Assembly (NCBI RefSeq): GCF_016908975.1
Contig: NZ_JAFBEX010000002.1
Coordinates: 62,001-126,000, forward strand
Reading direction: 5' to 3'
Length of the DNA stretch: 64,000 bases
From: Neobacillus cucumis
GTDB taxonomy: Bacteria > Bacillota > Bacilli > Bacillales > Cytobacillaceae
Shown: positions 17,803 to 26,981 of the stretch, in pieces
Position numbering within the stretch: the first letter of the stretch is position 1
Layout: each line of letters starts with the position of its first letter
Made by a program: the position numbers and the translations under genes
Notes under the pieces: model-generated
Database searches by the model: none
What the model saw: the letters and a program-made list of their open reading frames with translations, nothing else
Told to the model about the DNA's origin: nothing

Positions 17803-17850
17803 AAAACAAAAAAAATGAAAACCAGGGTGCCTTCCCTCACCGTGGTTTCC
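17803..17850 (-). terminator. Terminator-like hairpin in the leader of the response regulator gene
   Basis: On the minus strand the hairpin GAAACCACGGTG/CACCCTGGTTTTC (one bulge) is followed by CATTTTTTTTG. No minus-strand gene lies upstream. It therefore sits about 90 bases before the response-regulator start and may attenuate that transcript. Confidence 0.6.
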
Positions 17851-18163
17851 ATTCAAGGAGTATGTCACAAGTTCATTATAGTTATAAAATTATTTATTTC
17901 CTAAGATTTTGTCAGATTAACTAACACACTATTTTAGACATTGGGGAAAAATGTTGTGAACCTTTCGGAATTAAACAAGCGGGACAGATCAAGTTAAAAT
18001 ATCAGTCAAGTTAGATAGGCATTTTGGTGGAACATGCAGGATTAATTTAGTTAATGGTGAATTAATAAAAGTAGTGACATAGTTAAGTAGAGGAAAGGAA
18101 ATAATGTTTCATGGGATCGATTTTTTATAACATAAAATAAAAAGATCTGTGAAAGAGTGATAA
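17850..18163. other. Intergenic region between divergent genes
   Basis: AT-rich DNA that should hold the promoters of the regulator-kinase pair (minus) and of the DUF155 gene (plus). A CTGACA (minus, 17915-17910) is a possible -35 for the regulator, but no good -10 is at the right spacing. I see no gene. Confidence 0.4.
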
Positions 18164-19000
18164 ATGTTGGACTTTACTTTTAAAGCAATCGCCATCACCA
18201 ATGAAATTGATCTAAACAAAATTGCTTTACAATGTGGAATTCCCAAAAAATTCACCTGGGAAGAACCTTTAATTCTAAAAGGCAATATCCTTCAAACTAT
18301 TTTAGGTGAAAAAGTGGATGAATCGAAAAGTGTTCTCGTTTTTTCTTTTGGGAGTCTTGTTTTTATAAATCATTCTAATGAAAATGAAATAAAAACTTTT
18401 TTAGACTATATCCAATTCTTTGAGCCTGACATTGATTTCAAAAATATGTACAAGTACTCAGACGATTATAGCCTGCAGATAAGTAAAACTGAAAACCTTG
18501 AATTAACGGATGAATATGTAGTTGTACCCGAATATGAACACTTTTACCCTGAACTAATCTCTACTGTTCTTGCAAAATCCGTTGCACTTGAGAAAACGGA
18601 GGAACAATTAGGGGATATCCATGACAGACTTGAAACGATGATTGATCGCCTGGAAAAAGGCAAGTTAAGAATAGGAAATAAAGAGCTGGCAAGAACAACC
18701 GCGAGAATTCTTCGCCATGACTATAACACACTTGCCTATATCATGATTTTGGATAAGCCTGATATAACTTGGACAAATAGTAATGCGAGCGAATTTTATG
18801 ACAAAATGATTGATTTTTTTGAATTAAATGATCGCCATATCATTTTAAAAAGCAAAACAGAAATTTTATATAACATCATGGACGGTTTTTCCACCATCAG
18901 CCATTCCATCCGTGGACTGTTCGTGGAATGGATTGTGGTTATTCTTATTGTGATTGAAATCGTTATTACTGTTTTACAAATTGTGGGATGGATTCCATGA
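18164..19000 (+). CDS. RMD1/YagE-family (DUF155) protein
   Basis: A 278-residue member of the DUF155 family named for yeast Rmd1 and YagE. An N-terminal beta-rich half carries the family-like VLVFSFGSLVFINHS. A helical region with a charged segment (TEEQLGDIHDRLETMIDRL) and the conserved KTEILYNIMDG follow. One C-terminal membrane helix closes the protein (about residues 256-275). The ribosome site (GAGTGAT) is modest. The bacterial function is not established. Confidence 0.85.
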   Translation: MLDFTFKAIAITNEIDLNKIALQCGIPKKFTWEEPLILKGNILQTILGEKVDESKSVLVFSFGSLVFINHSNENEIKTFLDYIQFFEPDIDFKNMYKYSDDYSLQISKTENLELTDEYVVVPEYEHFYPELISTVLAKSVALEKTEEQLGDIHDRLETMIDRLEKGKLRIGNKELARTTARILRHDYNTLAYIMILDKPDITWTNSNASEFYDKMIDFFELNDRHIILKSKTEILYNIMDGFSTISHSIRGLFVEWIVVILIVIEIVITVLQIVGWIP

Positions 19001-19047
19001 AAAGGACAATAAATAGATATATTTACACAAATTGGAGGGTGTACGTA

Positions 19048-19428
19048 ATGATTAATATAGTAGGTCAAATTATGTTGTATGTGAATAATCAAGATGAAGC
19101 GGTAAAGTTTTGGACAGAAAAAGTAGGTTTTAAGGTGATTTCAGAGCAAGATAGCGGTCAAGGGATGAGATGGATTGAAATTGCTCCAACAAAGGAAGTT
19201 GAGACAAGTATAATCCTCCACAATAAGGAACTCATTTCTAAAATGCAGCCTGAACTAAATCTAGGGACACCTTCCTTAATGTTTTTCTCGAAGGATCTAG
19301 ATAAATTATATAACGATTTATCCAGTAAACAGGTTACGGTAGGAGAATTGGTAAATATGCCGTCGGGTCGAGTATTTAACTTTGCTGATAGTGAAGGTAA
19401 TTACTTCGCTGTTATGGAAAAAAAGTGA
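19048..19428 (+). CDS. VOC-family (glyoxalase-fold) protein
   Basis: A 126-residue vicinal-oxygen-chelate protein. It has two beta-alpha-beta modules: IVGQIMLYVNNQDEAVKFWTEKVGF at the N-terminus and the mirrored GRVFNFADSEGNYFAVME at the end. The ATG at 19048 is preceded by TTGGAGGG. A longer reading frame from 18988 overlaps the previous gene without a ribosome site. The substrate is unknown; the family includes glyoxalases, dioxygenases and bleomycin- or fosfomycin-resistance proteins. Confidence 0.85.
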   Translation: MINIVGQIMLYVNNQDEAVKFWTEKVGFKVISEQDSGQGMRWIEIAPTKEVETSIILHNKELISKMQPELNLGTPSLMFFSKDLDKLYNDLSSKQVTVGELVNMPSGRVFNFADSEGNYFAVMEKK

Positions 19429-19551
19429 TAACAAAACTATGAAAAATCATTTTTAAATGAGGGGTGCTGCGGCATCTCTTTTTATTTTAGCTCTCGTATA
19501 TTTTTCATTAGGTTACAAAAGATAAGCACTATAAGGAAAGTGGGTGAATTA

Positions 19552-20034
19552 ATGGAAATATTGAAGTATCAAGGTGAATGGTATGTTTGGACCGTATTGT
19601 TTGTTTTCATACTTATTCTATTATTTATGCCTAAAAAAAATCTAACATGGGCAGGAATTTTCATTACATTAGGAATAGCAGGATTTTTGACTTGGGTTTC
19701 TGATTCGATTGCAGGTTCTGTATTTGATTTATTTGACTTAGCAAAGAAAAACACTACCGAGCTTAGCGATTCCTTTTTGCTGAGCTTTGTTCCTGCTTCG
19801 ATATCTGTTATTTATGTTAATTTTTATAGTGCACAAAAAAGATGGATTATTGCATTAATTTTTACATTTTTGTCTTTTTTCTTAGAACTGGGTTTAGTTA
19901 AAGTGGGCTATATGAACAATAATAATTGGGAAACTTGGTATGGCCTACCAGTATATTTTGTGATTTATCGGTTTTTCTTTCCATGGTTCTTAAAACTAAT
20001 ATCGACTAAAAGACTAGTTAAAGAAACAACCTGA
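19552..20034 (+). CDS. CBO0543-family membrane protein
   Basis: A protein of about 160 residues with four to five membrane helices, matching the CBO0543 family common in Bacillaceae. It shows a WYVWTVLF start, a central SFVPASISVIYVNFYS segment and the aromatic C-terminus WYGLPVYFVIYRFFFPWFL. The ATG at 19552 is chosen; an in-frame GTG at 19540 would add four residues. The function is unknown. Confidence 0.75.
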   Translation: MEILKYQGEWYVWTVLFVFILILLFMPKKNLTWAGIFITLGIAGFLTWVSDSIAGSVFDLFDLAKKNTTELSDSFLLSFVPASISVIYVNFYSAQKRWIIALIFTFLSFFLELGLVKVGYMNNNNWETWYGLPVYFVIYRFFFPWFLKLISTKRLVKETT

Positions 20035-20117
20035 ACAATAAAAGGTCAAAATGCGATCTTTCATAACGAAGTTCGTATTTTTTAAATTCGTGTTACTTTT
20101 TGTGAATTTGATGATAA

Positions 20118-20178
20118 TTTTCACATATTATTCACATATCGTACTTGTTAATATGATTAAACTGTTCTATTGTATAAT
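20118..20178 (+). promoter_or_regulatory. Control region of the copper operon
   Basis: A 9-bp direct repeat TTCACATAT occurs at 20120-20128 and 20131-20139. The 11-bp period places both copies on one DNA face. A TATAAT follows at 20173-20178, with no clear -35. The repeat is a candidate YcnK binding site by position only. Confidence 0.4.
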
Positions 20179-20216
20179 TATGGCTTCAGTTTACTATGTG
20201 GAAAGGAGGTTTATAA

Positions 20217-20792
20217 ATGCTGCCGTTTGAAAGGCAAAATCAAATTTTAAAATGGTTAACGGAAGATGGAACACTTTCAATAAGCGAAATTAGCAATCGT
20301 TTAAATGTTTCTGAAATGACAGTATATCGGGATATTAAACCATTAATAGAAGAAAACAAGATTAATAAAACGTCTGGCGGTATTTCATTAGTTACCCATT
20401 CAACTGTTTCTCCCCATACTTGTACTTATTGTTTAAAGGAATTGAATAATCGGCATCCTATGCAAATCATAACCCTTCAACAAACAGTGGAGCAATTTTG
20501 CTGCCCGCACTGTGGCCTATTAAGGTATAAAGATATTGAAAAAAATGTTTCGCAAATTATTTGTCGTGATTTTCTTCAACATACAACAATTAGTGCCAAG
20601 CTGGCTTACTATTTATTTGATGCTGACTTTAATTTAAATTGTTGTAAACCGCAAGTATTAACGTTTGATTCATTAAAATATGCAGAACAATTTCAAAAGG
20701 GCTTTGGTGGAACCATTCTTCGATTTGATCAAGCACTGGATGAAGTTACCAAAAGAATGACTGGTGACTTGGGCTGTGGGTGCCATAAATAG
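20217..20792 (+). CDS. ycnK: Copper-sensing repressor, DeoR-type (YcnK)
   Basis: A 191-residue regulator. The DeoR-like helix-turn-helix lies in residues 1-55 (SISEISNRLNVSEMTVYRDI). A NosL-like metal-sensing part follows with many cysteines: Cys69/Cys72 (CTYC), Cys95/Cys96/His98/Cys99 (CCPHC), a later CC pair, and the C-terminal GCGCHK. In B. subtilis YcnK represses the copper importer gene ycnJ when copper is plentiful. Here it is directly followed by ycnJ and ycnI, the same order. GAAAGGAGG precedes the ATG. Confidence 0.9.
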   Translation: MLPFERQNQILKWLTEDGTLSISEISNRLNVSEMTVYRDIKPLIEENKINKTSGGISLVTHSTVSPHTCTYCLKELNNRHPMQIITLQQTVEQFCCPHCGLLRYKDIEKNVSQIICRDFLQHTTISAKLAYYLFDADFNLNCCKPQVLTFDSLKYAEQFQKGFGGTILRFDQALDEVTKRMTGDLGCGCHK

Positions 20793-20807
20793 AAAGGAAG
20801 TGATGGG

Positions 20808-22460
20808 GTGAAACACTTGAAAAATGGCAGCCTGATGATGGCAGTCATCTATCTTTGTCTAGTATTATTTCCTTCACTTGCTTCTGCCCATGCTTATATT
20901 ATTAAATCAACTCCATATGAAAATGAGATATTAAATCAGGTTCCAAAAAAGGTATCGATTGTGTTTGATGAATCGATCCAGGCATCATTCAATTCAATAG
21001 AGGTGTTTGATTCAAAAGGGAATCGGGTGGATCAGAAAAATGGACGTATAGATCCTAAAAATCCTTCTATGATTGAAACGGGCCTAGGTTCAAATCTTCC
21101 TGATGACACATACAGCATTAAATGGAGAGTAGTATCTAGTGATGGTCATCCAGTTGAAGGAGTCATTCCATTTCAAATAGGAAAGGAAAATCATAATCAA
21201 GATAGTTCTTCCGTCAGTAAACAGACAAAAGGCTATACGCCTAAAATGGACCTTATTATCATCCGTTGGCTTCAATACATAAGTAATGCATGTTTAGTTG
21301 GAGTGCTTTTTCTCTATCTTTTTATCTTACCGAAGGGGATTTTGGAAAACTCTCGGTTGATCAAAAATTTTAATAAAGTAATCATACTTTCATTATTTAT
21401 ATTATTCGTTAGTATTCTCTTGAGTCTGCCATTGCAAGCAGTGATTGAATTAGGTGCATCCTGGATCCAGATTATAAGGATTAGTCTACTACTGGATATG
21501 GTTGAGTACACATTGTTCGGCAAAATTTGGATTATCCAAATTACTGGGTTGTTTATTCTATTTATCTTTACTTACCTATTAATAAAAAGTAAGTTTAACG
21601 CATTATGGTTGTGGATTTCGTTCATACTCGGAATCGGATTGTTAGTGTCTAAATCTTTTACAAGTCATGCTGCTTCGTCAACAAACGTTTTTCTCACAGT
21701 TCCAATCGACTTTATTCATTTACTCTCGGCCTCGATTTGGATTGGAAGTTTGATCGGACTGGTTGCATTAATCCCTCTTAGTAGGCAAATGGATACCAAG
21801 ACGCTTTTTTTAGAAACGATTCAAAGGTTTTCCAAGTGGGGAATCTTACTTGTCATTGTGTTATCCGTAACGGGCTTTATTGGTAGTCTTTCCTATATTC
21901 CTAATCTTCGAACTCTTCTAACTTCCAATTACGGAAGAGTATTATTAGGAAAGGTTCTCCTTTTAATAATCATGATTGTTTTCGCTGCATTTAACTTTTT
22001 AAAAGGAAAACAGAACCGAGAAAAAGGATTACCAACGACATTATGGGGAGAACTGGTAACGGGCTTAATTGTTTTAATGCTTTCTGTTTTATTAACCAAT
22101 TTACCAACGGCGATGTCATCTCCAGGACCTTTCAAGGAAACAAATACAGGTCAGCGAGTTAGTCAAATCACTTTTGAAGTGACCCCTAATGTTATTGGGG
22201 AGAATAATTTCGTTTTAACATTGAGAGACCAAAAAGGTCAGCCTTTGAAGAATATTGAACAAGTAACCCTTACCTTTACCTCTTTAGAGATGGATATGGG
22301 GGACGATACGAAAACCTTAATTAAAGTCAAAGAAGGCAGCTACAAAGTCAAAGGGATGAATTTCAATATGGCAGGCCGCTGGAATGTTCATGTTCATGTC
22401 CTCACCAAGGAATTAGAAACAATTGATACAGATTTCAAAGTATTAGTTGGAAGTCAATAA
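20808..22460 (+). CDS. ycnJ: Copper import protein, CopC-CopD fusion (YcnJ)
   Basis: A 550-residue membrane protein. A signal peptide ends at ASA, followed by a CopC domain that starts with the copper-binding His (HAYIIKSTP) and includes SSDGHPVEG. About eight membrane helices of a CopD domain follow (roughly residues 150-430). The C-terminal extracellular YtkA-like domain contains DMGDDTKTLIKVKEGSYK. A GTG start lies 15 bases after ycnK, with AAAGGAAG just upstream. It imports copper under limitation in B. subtilis, a role inferred here. Confidence 0.92.
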   Translation: MKHLKNGSLMMAVIYLCLVLFPSLASAHAYIIKSTPYENEILNQVPKKVSIVFDESIQASFNSIEVFDSKGNRVDQKNGRIDPKNPSMIETGLGSNLPDDTYSIKWRVVSSDGHPVEGVIPFQIGKENHNQDSSSVSKQTKGYTPKMDLIIIRWLQYISNACLVGVLFLYLFILPKGILENSRLIKNFNKVIILSLFILFVSILLSLPLQAVIELGASWIQIIRISLLLDMVEYTLFGKIWIIQITGLFILFIFTYLLIKSKFNALWLWISFILGIGLLVSKSFTSHAASSTNVFLTVPIDFIHLLSASIWIGSLIGLVALIPLSRQMDTKTLFLETIQRFSKWGILLVIVLSVTGFIGSLSYIPNLRTLLTSNYGRVLLGKVLLLIIMIVFAAFNFLKGKQNREKGLPTTLWGELVTGLIVLMLSVLLTNLPTAMSSPGPFKETNTGQRVSQITFEVTPNVIGENNFVLTLRDQKGQPLKNIEQVTLTFTSLEMDMGDDTKTLIKVKEGSYKVKGMNFNMAGRWNVHVHVLTKELETIDTDFKVLVGSQ

Positions 22461-22484
22461 ATACCATTTAAAGGGAGTAATTAA

Positions 22485-23141
22485 ATGAAACGAACAATGA
22501 AAAAAATTTCTAAAGTGATTGTACCTACTGTATTAAGCTTGTTTTTATTTTCAAGCGTAGCAAGTGCCCATGTAACTGTGATGCCAAAAACTTCTACTAC
22601 TGGAGCATGGGAAACATATACGGTTAAAGTTCCTGTCGAAAAAGAAGTACCAACTACAAAATTCACGATTAAAGCACCTACGGGAGTAGAAATTATGTCT
22701 TATCAACCTGTCCCTGGCTGGAACTATACGGCTGATAAGGATGCGAGCGGCAAGGTTAAATTATTTACATTTACAGCAACTGGCGAGGGGATTTTACCAG
22801 GTCAATTTCAACAGTTTACCTTTGTGGCCAAAAACCCTGATAAAGCTACCCAGATTGCATGGGATGCCTACCAATATTATAAAGATGGCAGTATCGTCGA
22901 GTGGACAGGCGATGAATCAGCAAAAGCTCCACATTCTATAACAGATATTGTCGCAGGAACTTCAACAGATGATCATCATGATGATCAAACCGTCACTGAA
23001 GACACTAAACAAGATGCCACAAAAACAACGGACGTGAAGACAACAAACAATGAACAGTCTAATACGCTGCCATTAGTTCTTTCAATTGTATCCGTGCTGC
23101 TTTCATTATTTGCGGTGGTACGTTCATTCCGTAAAAAATAA
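22485..23141 (+). CDS. ycnI: YcnI copper-binding protein, membrane anchored
   Basis: A 218-residue protein. A signal peptide ends at ASA, so the mature protein starts with His (HVTVMPKTS), the copper-binding residue of the YcnI (DUF1775) domain. An acidic His/Thr-rich linker (DDHHDDQTV) leads to a C-terminal membrane helix and an RSFRKK tail. It may act as a copper chaperone on the outer face for YcnJ. AAAGGGAG precedes the ATG. It is the last gene of the operon; a terminator follows. Confidence 0.9.
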   Translation: MKRTMKKISKVIVPTVLSLFLFSSVASAHVTVMPKTSTTGAWETYTVKVPVEKEVPTTKFTIKAPTGVEIMSYQPVPGWNYTADKDASGKVKLFTFTATGEGILPGQFQQFTFVAKNPDKATQIAWDAYQYYKDGSIVEWTGDESAKAPHSITDIVAGTSTDDHHDDQTVTEDTKQDATKTTDVKTTNNEQSNTLPLVLSIVSVLLSLFAVVRSFRKK

Positions 23142-23152
23142 ATACAACGTAC

Positions 23153-23190
23153 TAAAAAGACCTATTCAAACTGTGGAATAGGTCTTTTCA
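23153..23190. terminator. Bidirectional terminator
   Basis: AAAAGACCTATTC and GAATAGGTCTTTT form a perfect 13-bp stem with T runs on both strands. It serves ycnI and the convergent lipoprotein gene. Confidence 0.9.
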
Positions 23191-23195
23191 GTCTT

Positions 23196-24011
23196 TTACT
23201 CAACATTGATAACAAACGGTACGGTCAATATTTGTCCATTTACGTTAAATTGCCCCCAGACTTTGTATACTCCTTTTGTGGGGAAATAGGTCATGAAAGT
23301 TACTTTTGGACCTTTGCCTTTGGGGTATAATGGGTGAATATGCATAAACTGTGCTACTGAACGATCAATTGCCACTGCATGACCAACTGTTCCTAAATAT
23401 GGTTTTAAATTAGTTATTGGTTTATTCGTTTTAGCATTATATAGGGTAAAGTTCATATCGATATTTTTTTGGGCAGTCGGTTTTCCATCGAAAGAAAGAG
23501 TAACCTTAGTTCCATTGATTACTTTTGTGAGCGTAGAGTCTGGTTCAATTGATACGGATGGTGGTGGTGTTCCTTGAACTTTAACCCAGTGATTTTCAAT
23601 ACTGTAATCACTAGCACCAACTGGAGTCATTTCAGCAATGAGTTTATAATCTCCACTTGCAGGAAACGTTGTGGTAATCTCGAATCGTCCATTTCCTTTA
23701 AATGTGGGATGAATATGAGCAAAGTAAGAAAAATCTTTACTAACGACTACTAAGTGCATTTTCTTAGTGCTAACTGTTTCGAATTCTTTCACTGGCTTAT
23801 TATTTTTATCCTTAATAAGGATTGAAATGGTTACTGGTTTGTTAGTAGTGATACTACTAGGTGTAGACCATTCAGATAATGTTTCTTCTCCGCTAACTGG
23901 CTTCATATTCATCAAATTCTTATTATTTGCGTCCATCGGGATTTTGGCGGCACCGCAAGCTGCTAATACGAAAGCACAAAGAATTAAGGGAATAAAAATG
24001 ATTTTTTTCAA
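23196..24011 (-). CDS. Lipoprotein with duplicated His-containing domains
   Basis: A 271-residue lipoprotein (lipobox VLAACG, Cys19). The mature part consists of two similar beta-sandwich domains, each with a Met/His cluster: MHLVVVSKDFSYFAHIHP in the first, and TVGHAVAIDRSVAQFMHIHP in the second. These are compatible with copper binding, and the protein lies tail to tail with the ycn copper operon. The fold resembles YtkA/FixH-like domains. Function not known. A copper role is inferred from neighbours and the HxH motifs. Confidence 0.75.
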   Translation of the reverse strand: MKKIIFIPLILCAFVLAACGAAKIPMDANNKNLMNMKPVSGEETLSEWSTPSSITTNKPVTISILIKDKNNKPVKEFETVSTKKMHLVVVSKDFSYFAHIHPTFKGNGRFEITTTFPASGDYKLIAEMTPVGASDYSIENHWVKVQGTPPPSVSIEPDSTLTKVINGTKVTLSFDGKPTAQKNIDMNFTLYNAKTNKPITNLKPYLGTVGHAVAIDRSVAQFMHIHPLYPKGKGPKVTFMTYFPTKGVYKVWGQFNVNGQILTVPFVINVE

Positions 24012-24118
24012 AAAGATCCCTCTTTCAGCTTAATTTATTTGAAACATTCCTATATCCTTAATATCATAGCAAACTATTTTTTATATTACTTATATAAAGA
24101 ATGAAAGGTGATGTGTTT

Positions 24119-24295
24119 ATGAAAGATTTTCATTGCTGTGCGACTTGCCGGCATTTTATAGCAGAGAAAAAAACAGAAGGAATGAAATTTTACTGTGAAC
24201 GATTAGGATATGAGACTAAAACACACTATAAATTTAATTGCTGGAGCCCTAAGGAATACATCATAAAGCTTATGAAGAGGGGAAGCAATTCTTGA
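24119..24295 (+). CDS. Small Cys-rich protein
   Basis: A 58-residue protein beginning MKDFHCCATCRHF. Later Cys residues (FYCERLG and FNCWSP) could complete a zinc-finger-like site. The start at 24119 has GAAAGGTGA upstream; an ATG at 24101 overlaps that site and is rejected. No family recognised with certainty. Confidence 0.6.
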   Translation: MKDFHCCATCRHFIAEKKTEGMKFYCERLGYETKTHYKFNCWSPKEYIIKLMKRGSNS

Positions 24296-24366
24296 ATCAA
24301 TTGTATATTTTTATGAAAATAGTAAAAGGGATACAATAATTTATTATATCCCCTCTACTAACTATT

Positions 24367-24708
24367 TTATTGTTTATTAATAATAAAGCTAGAGTAGCGT
24401 CTAGGTAAGTGGCTTCTCCAGTACTGGTGAAACTCATCCAATACTTCTTTTGCGAAGACGTCCCCTTTACCTGAGTCCCTTATAACGCCATAATCTAGGT
24501 TGCTTTGATTCGTTGTATTATTAAGCTGAACAGAGTTATCTAGATTTAATTCGATATAGAATTGGACTTCAATTCCTGCTGAATTTTTGATTGCTGCTAG
24601 ATGATTTCCAAATTCCTCAATAAGAACCTCAATAATCCAACCTTTTGATGCACATTCCTTTAAGAATTCTTGGTATAATCTGATAAAAGTATTAAAATCC
24701 ATTTCCAT
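24367..24708 (-). CDS. Hypothetical protein
   Basis: A protein of about 113 residues with an N-terminal helical region and a beta segment (GIEVQFYIELNLDN). A conserved-looking YWRSHLPRRYSSF lies near the end. The ATG at 24708 has AAAGG six bases before it; the ATG at 24714 overlaps that site. Not recognised. Confidence 0.55.
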   Translation of the reverse strand: MEMDFNTFIRLYQEFLKECASKGWIIEVLIEEFGNHLAAIKNSAGIEVQFYIELNLDNSVQLNNTTNQSNLDYGVIRDSGKGDVFAKEVLDEFHQYWRSHLPRRYSSFIINKQ

Positions 24709-24848
24709 CCACATCCTTTACAAAAAGTTGCCCCCATTCTCAAAGTACGGCAGCCAATTAGAATTAAATATTGGAATATTTATTCTGAAGCTGAATAAAT
24801 ACTTATCACAATATATGCAAGACTATTTTTAAAAAGAAAGGAAAGTTT

Positions 24849-26132
24849 ATGGAAACCCAACAACAAACACTTACAACAGAAAAAACAAGGCCTACACTTA
24901 AGAGTGTTCCAAAATACAACTATTATATTTTACTCAGTATCGTCTTTGGAGGCTTTCTCATCTTTGGTTTATCTGAGAACATTAAAGGTCCAGCCATCCC
25001 TATCATTCAGAATGAACTGAGGTTAAGCCAATCACAGATTGGTATTCTATTAGCCTTGAATTCTCTAGGCTATCTTATTGCCTGTTCATTTACATCCCTA
25101 CTAAGTAGCAAAATAGGGATCAAATGGACGGGAATCATTGCTTTTTTATCGATGGCATTAGCGGGTTTTGTTATTTACCTGTCCACAAATTATGGCTTTT
25201 TGTCTACTTCTTTCTTTTTTTTATATATTGGAAATGGCATGCTTGAGATAGGTTTAGGGATCATGGCTGCTAGAATTTTCACTAAAAACACTGGGTTCAT
25301 GATGAATTTATCTCACTTTTTTTATGGGCTTAGTTCAACTGTAGCACCAACCATAGCGGCCTCTTTAATGGGGTGGAACATCTTTGGAGCAAATCTGGGC
25401 TGGCGAGGCATGTACCTTTTGGTGTTATTATTGTCTCTGTTGCCAATTATTCCTTCTCTGATAGGTAAATTTCCACATGACACGCATGATGATGATGTAG
25501 AGACGGCCTCCTATCAATCTCTTATCAGGGACCCTGTTGCCTGGTTGATTGTAGCGGTGCTTTCTTTCGGGGTGGTCTCAGAGATGGCAGTTGGCAGCTG
25601 GCTTGTACAATTTTTGGTGGACGCCTATAGCTGGAACATCCATGATGCTTCTAAAATGTTATCGATGTTTTTCTTGTTTTTCATGCTTGCTCGACTTTTT
25701 TTAGGAGCTGTTACCGATAAAATTGGTTATACCTTATCGATCATCATTGCCTCCGCTTTTTCGGGTGTATGCAGTTTAGCAGCCATCCTAACGGGTGAAA
25801 AGGGAGCGATCTTATTTGCGATTTCTGGAGTGGGGATTGCCTTGATCTATCCGACTGTCATGGCAATTTTAGCCAAAAGGTATCCAAAGGGAACAGGAAC
25901 CGCGATTACTTTTACGGTGACATTGATGGGCATTGCAAGTGTTATCGGGAATCTTTTGATAGGCTTTATAATTGATTTGGTGAGCAAGTTGTTTACAAGT
26001 GCAAGTGGAGTAGAAAACGAGGTTTTAGGATTACAGGCTGGATACGGTTTTATTGCATCATTAGCCATTTTATGTTCCTTGTGCAGTATCATCCTATTTA
26101 TAAATCTAAAAAACAAAAATGAACTGATTTGA
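24849..26132 (+). CDS. MFS transporter (FucP/GlcP-like)
   Basis: A 427-residue transporter with 12 predicted membrane helices. A central cytoplasmic loop of about 25 residues (FPHDTHDDDVETASY) follows helix 6. The N-terminal part GLSENIKGPAIPIIQNEL and the motif SSKIGIKWTG resemble the sugar/FGHS branch of the major facilitator superfamily. AAAGGAAAG precedes the ATG. The gene stands alone and is followed by a GC-rich repeat. The substrate is unknown. Confidence 0.85.
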   Translation: METQQQTLTTEKTRPTLKSVPKYNYYILLSIVFGGFLIFGLSENIKGPAIPIIQNELRLSQSQIGILLALNSLGYLIACSFTSLLSSKIGIKWTGIIAFLSMALAGFVIYLSTNYGFLSTSFFFLYIGNGMLEIGLGIMAARIFTKNTGFMMNLSHFFYGLSSTVAPTIAASLMGWNIFGANLGWRGMYLLVLLLSLLPIIPSLIGKFPHDTHDDDVETASYQSLIRDPVAWLIVAVLSFGVVSEMAVGSWLVQFLVDAYSWNIHDASKMLSMFFLFFMLARLFLGAVTDKIGYTLSIIIASAFSGVCSLAAILTGEKGAILFAISGVGIALIYPTVMAILAKRYPKGTGTAITFTVTLMGIASVIGNLLIGFIIDLVSKLFTSASGVENEVLGLQAGYGFIASLAILCSLCSIILFINLKNKNELI

Positions 26133-26141
26133 TTTTTTTAT

Positions 26142-26326
26142 GGATGTGTTAAAAGTCATTGTTAATCTTGAAACGATGTTGATTGGAGTGGAAAGCGCGA
26201 GACTCTTGCGGGAGTAGGGGGCAGGGGAGGCCCCGCAGGCGCGATAGCGCTGAGGAGTCTCCCCGGCACGCCCGCTGAAAAGGGAAGCACCTGGAACGGA
26301 AATCAACATACAAGTTTAACACAGCC
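26142..26326. repeat. Dispersed ~185-bp GC-rich repeat, copy 1
   Basis: It shares its layout with 29947-30130: ends GGATGTGTTAAA and TTTAACACAGCC are inverted, with nested complementary blocks between them (GCGCGAGACTC, GGGGAGGCCCCGCAGG, GGCGCGATAGCGCT). The high GC content contrasts with the AT-rich surroundings. It resembles a repeat I know as common between genes in Bacillus genomes, and has no coding capacity of note. Confidence 0.85.
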
Positions 26327-26354
26327 AAAAAGATGAAAGCCAGGTAATACCTGA

Positions 26355-26843
26355 CTAATTTGCTGGTTTCGAGATTTCACTTTGATCATTTATATGTTTG
26401 GGCTTACTTATATACATTTGGTAAAGATAAATAAGAATTGCATAAGGCATAGCCGTAAAGAAAATGTGTTTAGGCTTGAAACGAACCAATTTGAAAACAT
26501 GTAATTTTTGAAGAATCCAGCTTGCAGGGTAGGTAAGAAACGAATCCATTAAAATATTTGCTAAAAGGTACAGCCAAAATTTTCCGTATGTAAATCGAAA
26601 AATCCAAATGGTGCCGACAAAGAAGGGTCCGAAAATAAAACTAAAGTCATTTAAAGCTTTTTGTAAAGGTCCCCCTTTTACTTTCCACCATTTAAAGGGA
26701 CCTGACAAAACACTTTCTGCTAGTACTATTAAGGTTGCAAAAGTTGCAACTGGCGTATACTTTTTAAACTCTTCTTTAGGAATAAAGAAAACAGTTAACC
26801 ATGGTATTAAAAAGAGACCTATTCGGATTAATGCCACCAGCAT
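26355..26843 (-). CDS. Hypothetical membrane protein
   Basis: A 162-residue protein with four to five hydrophobic segments and a polar C-terminal tail (KPKHINDQSEISK). AAGGAG lies seven to eight bases before the ATG. It belongs to a group of small uncharacterised Bacillus membrane proteins rich in aromatic residues (GPFFVGTIWIFRFTYGKFWLY). Function unknown. Confidence 0.65.
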   Translation of the reverse strand: MLVALIRIGLFLIPWLTVFFIPKEEFKKYTPVATFATLIVLAESVLSGPFKWWKVKGGPLQKALNDFSFIFGPFFVGTIWIFRFTYGKFWLYLLANILMDSFLTYPASWILQKLHVFKLVRFKPKHIFFTAMPYAILIYLYQMYISKPKHINDQSEISKPAN

Positions 26844-26981
26844 GATTTAAACTCCTTACTCTTTTTTTATAGAATGCTTAAAATAGATAGGAATATTCAT
26901 TTTGTGGAGAACCGGCAGTAATTTGACTGCTGGTTCTTTTGGTATGAAAGAGTATGTTTTGTCGAAGTTAAAGAATATGGA

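Noticed and set aside
17649-17924. Plus-strand frame opposite the response regulator start
   Set aside because: It overlaps the antisense of a clear gene and the leader hairpin, without a start signal.
24101-24118. Earlier ATG for the small Cys-rich protein
   Set aside because: It lies inside or before the GAAAGGTGA ribosome site that serves the ATG at 24119.
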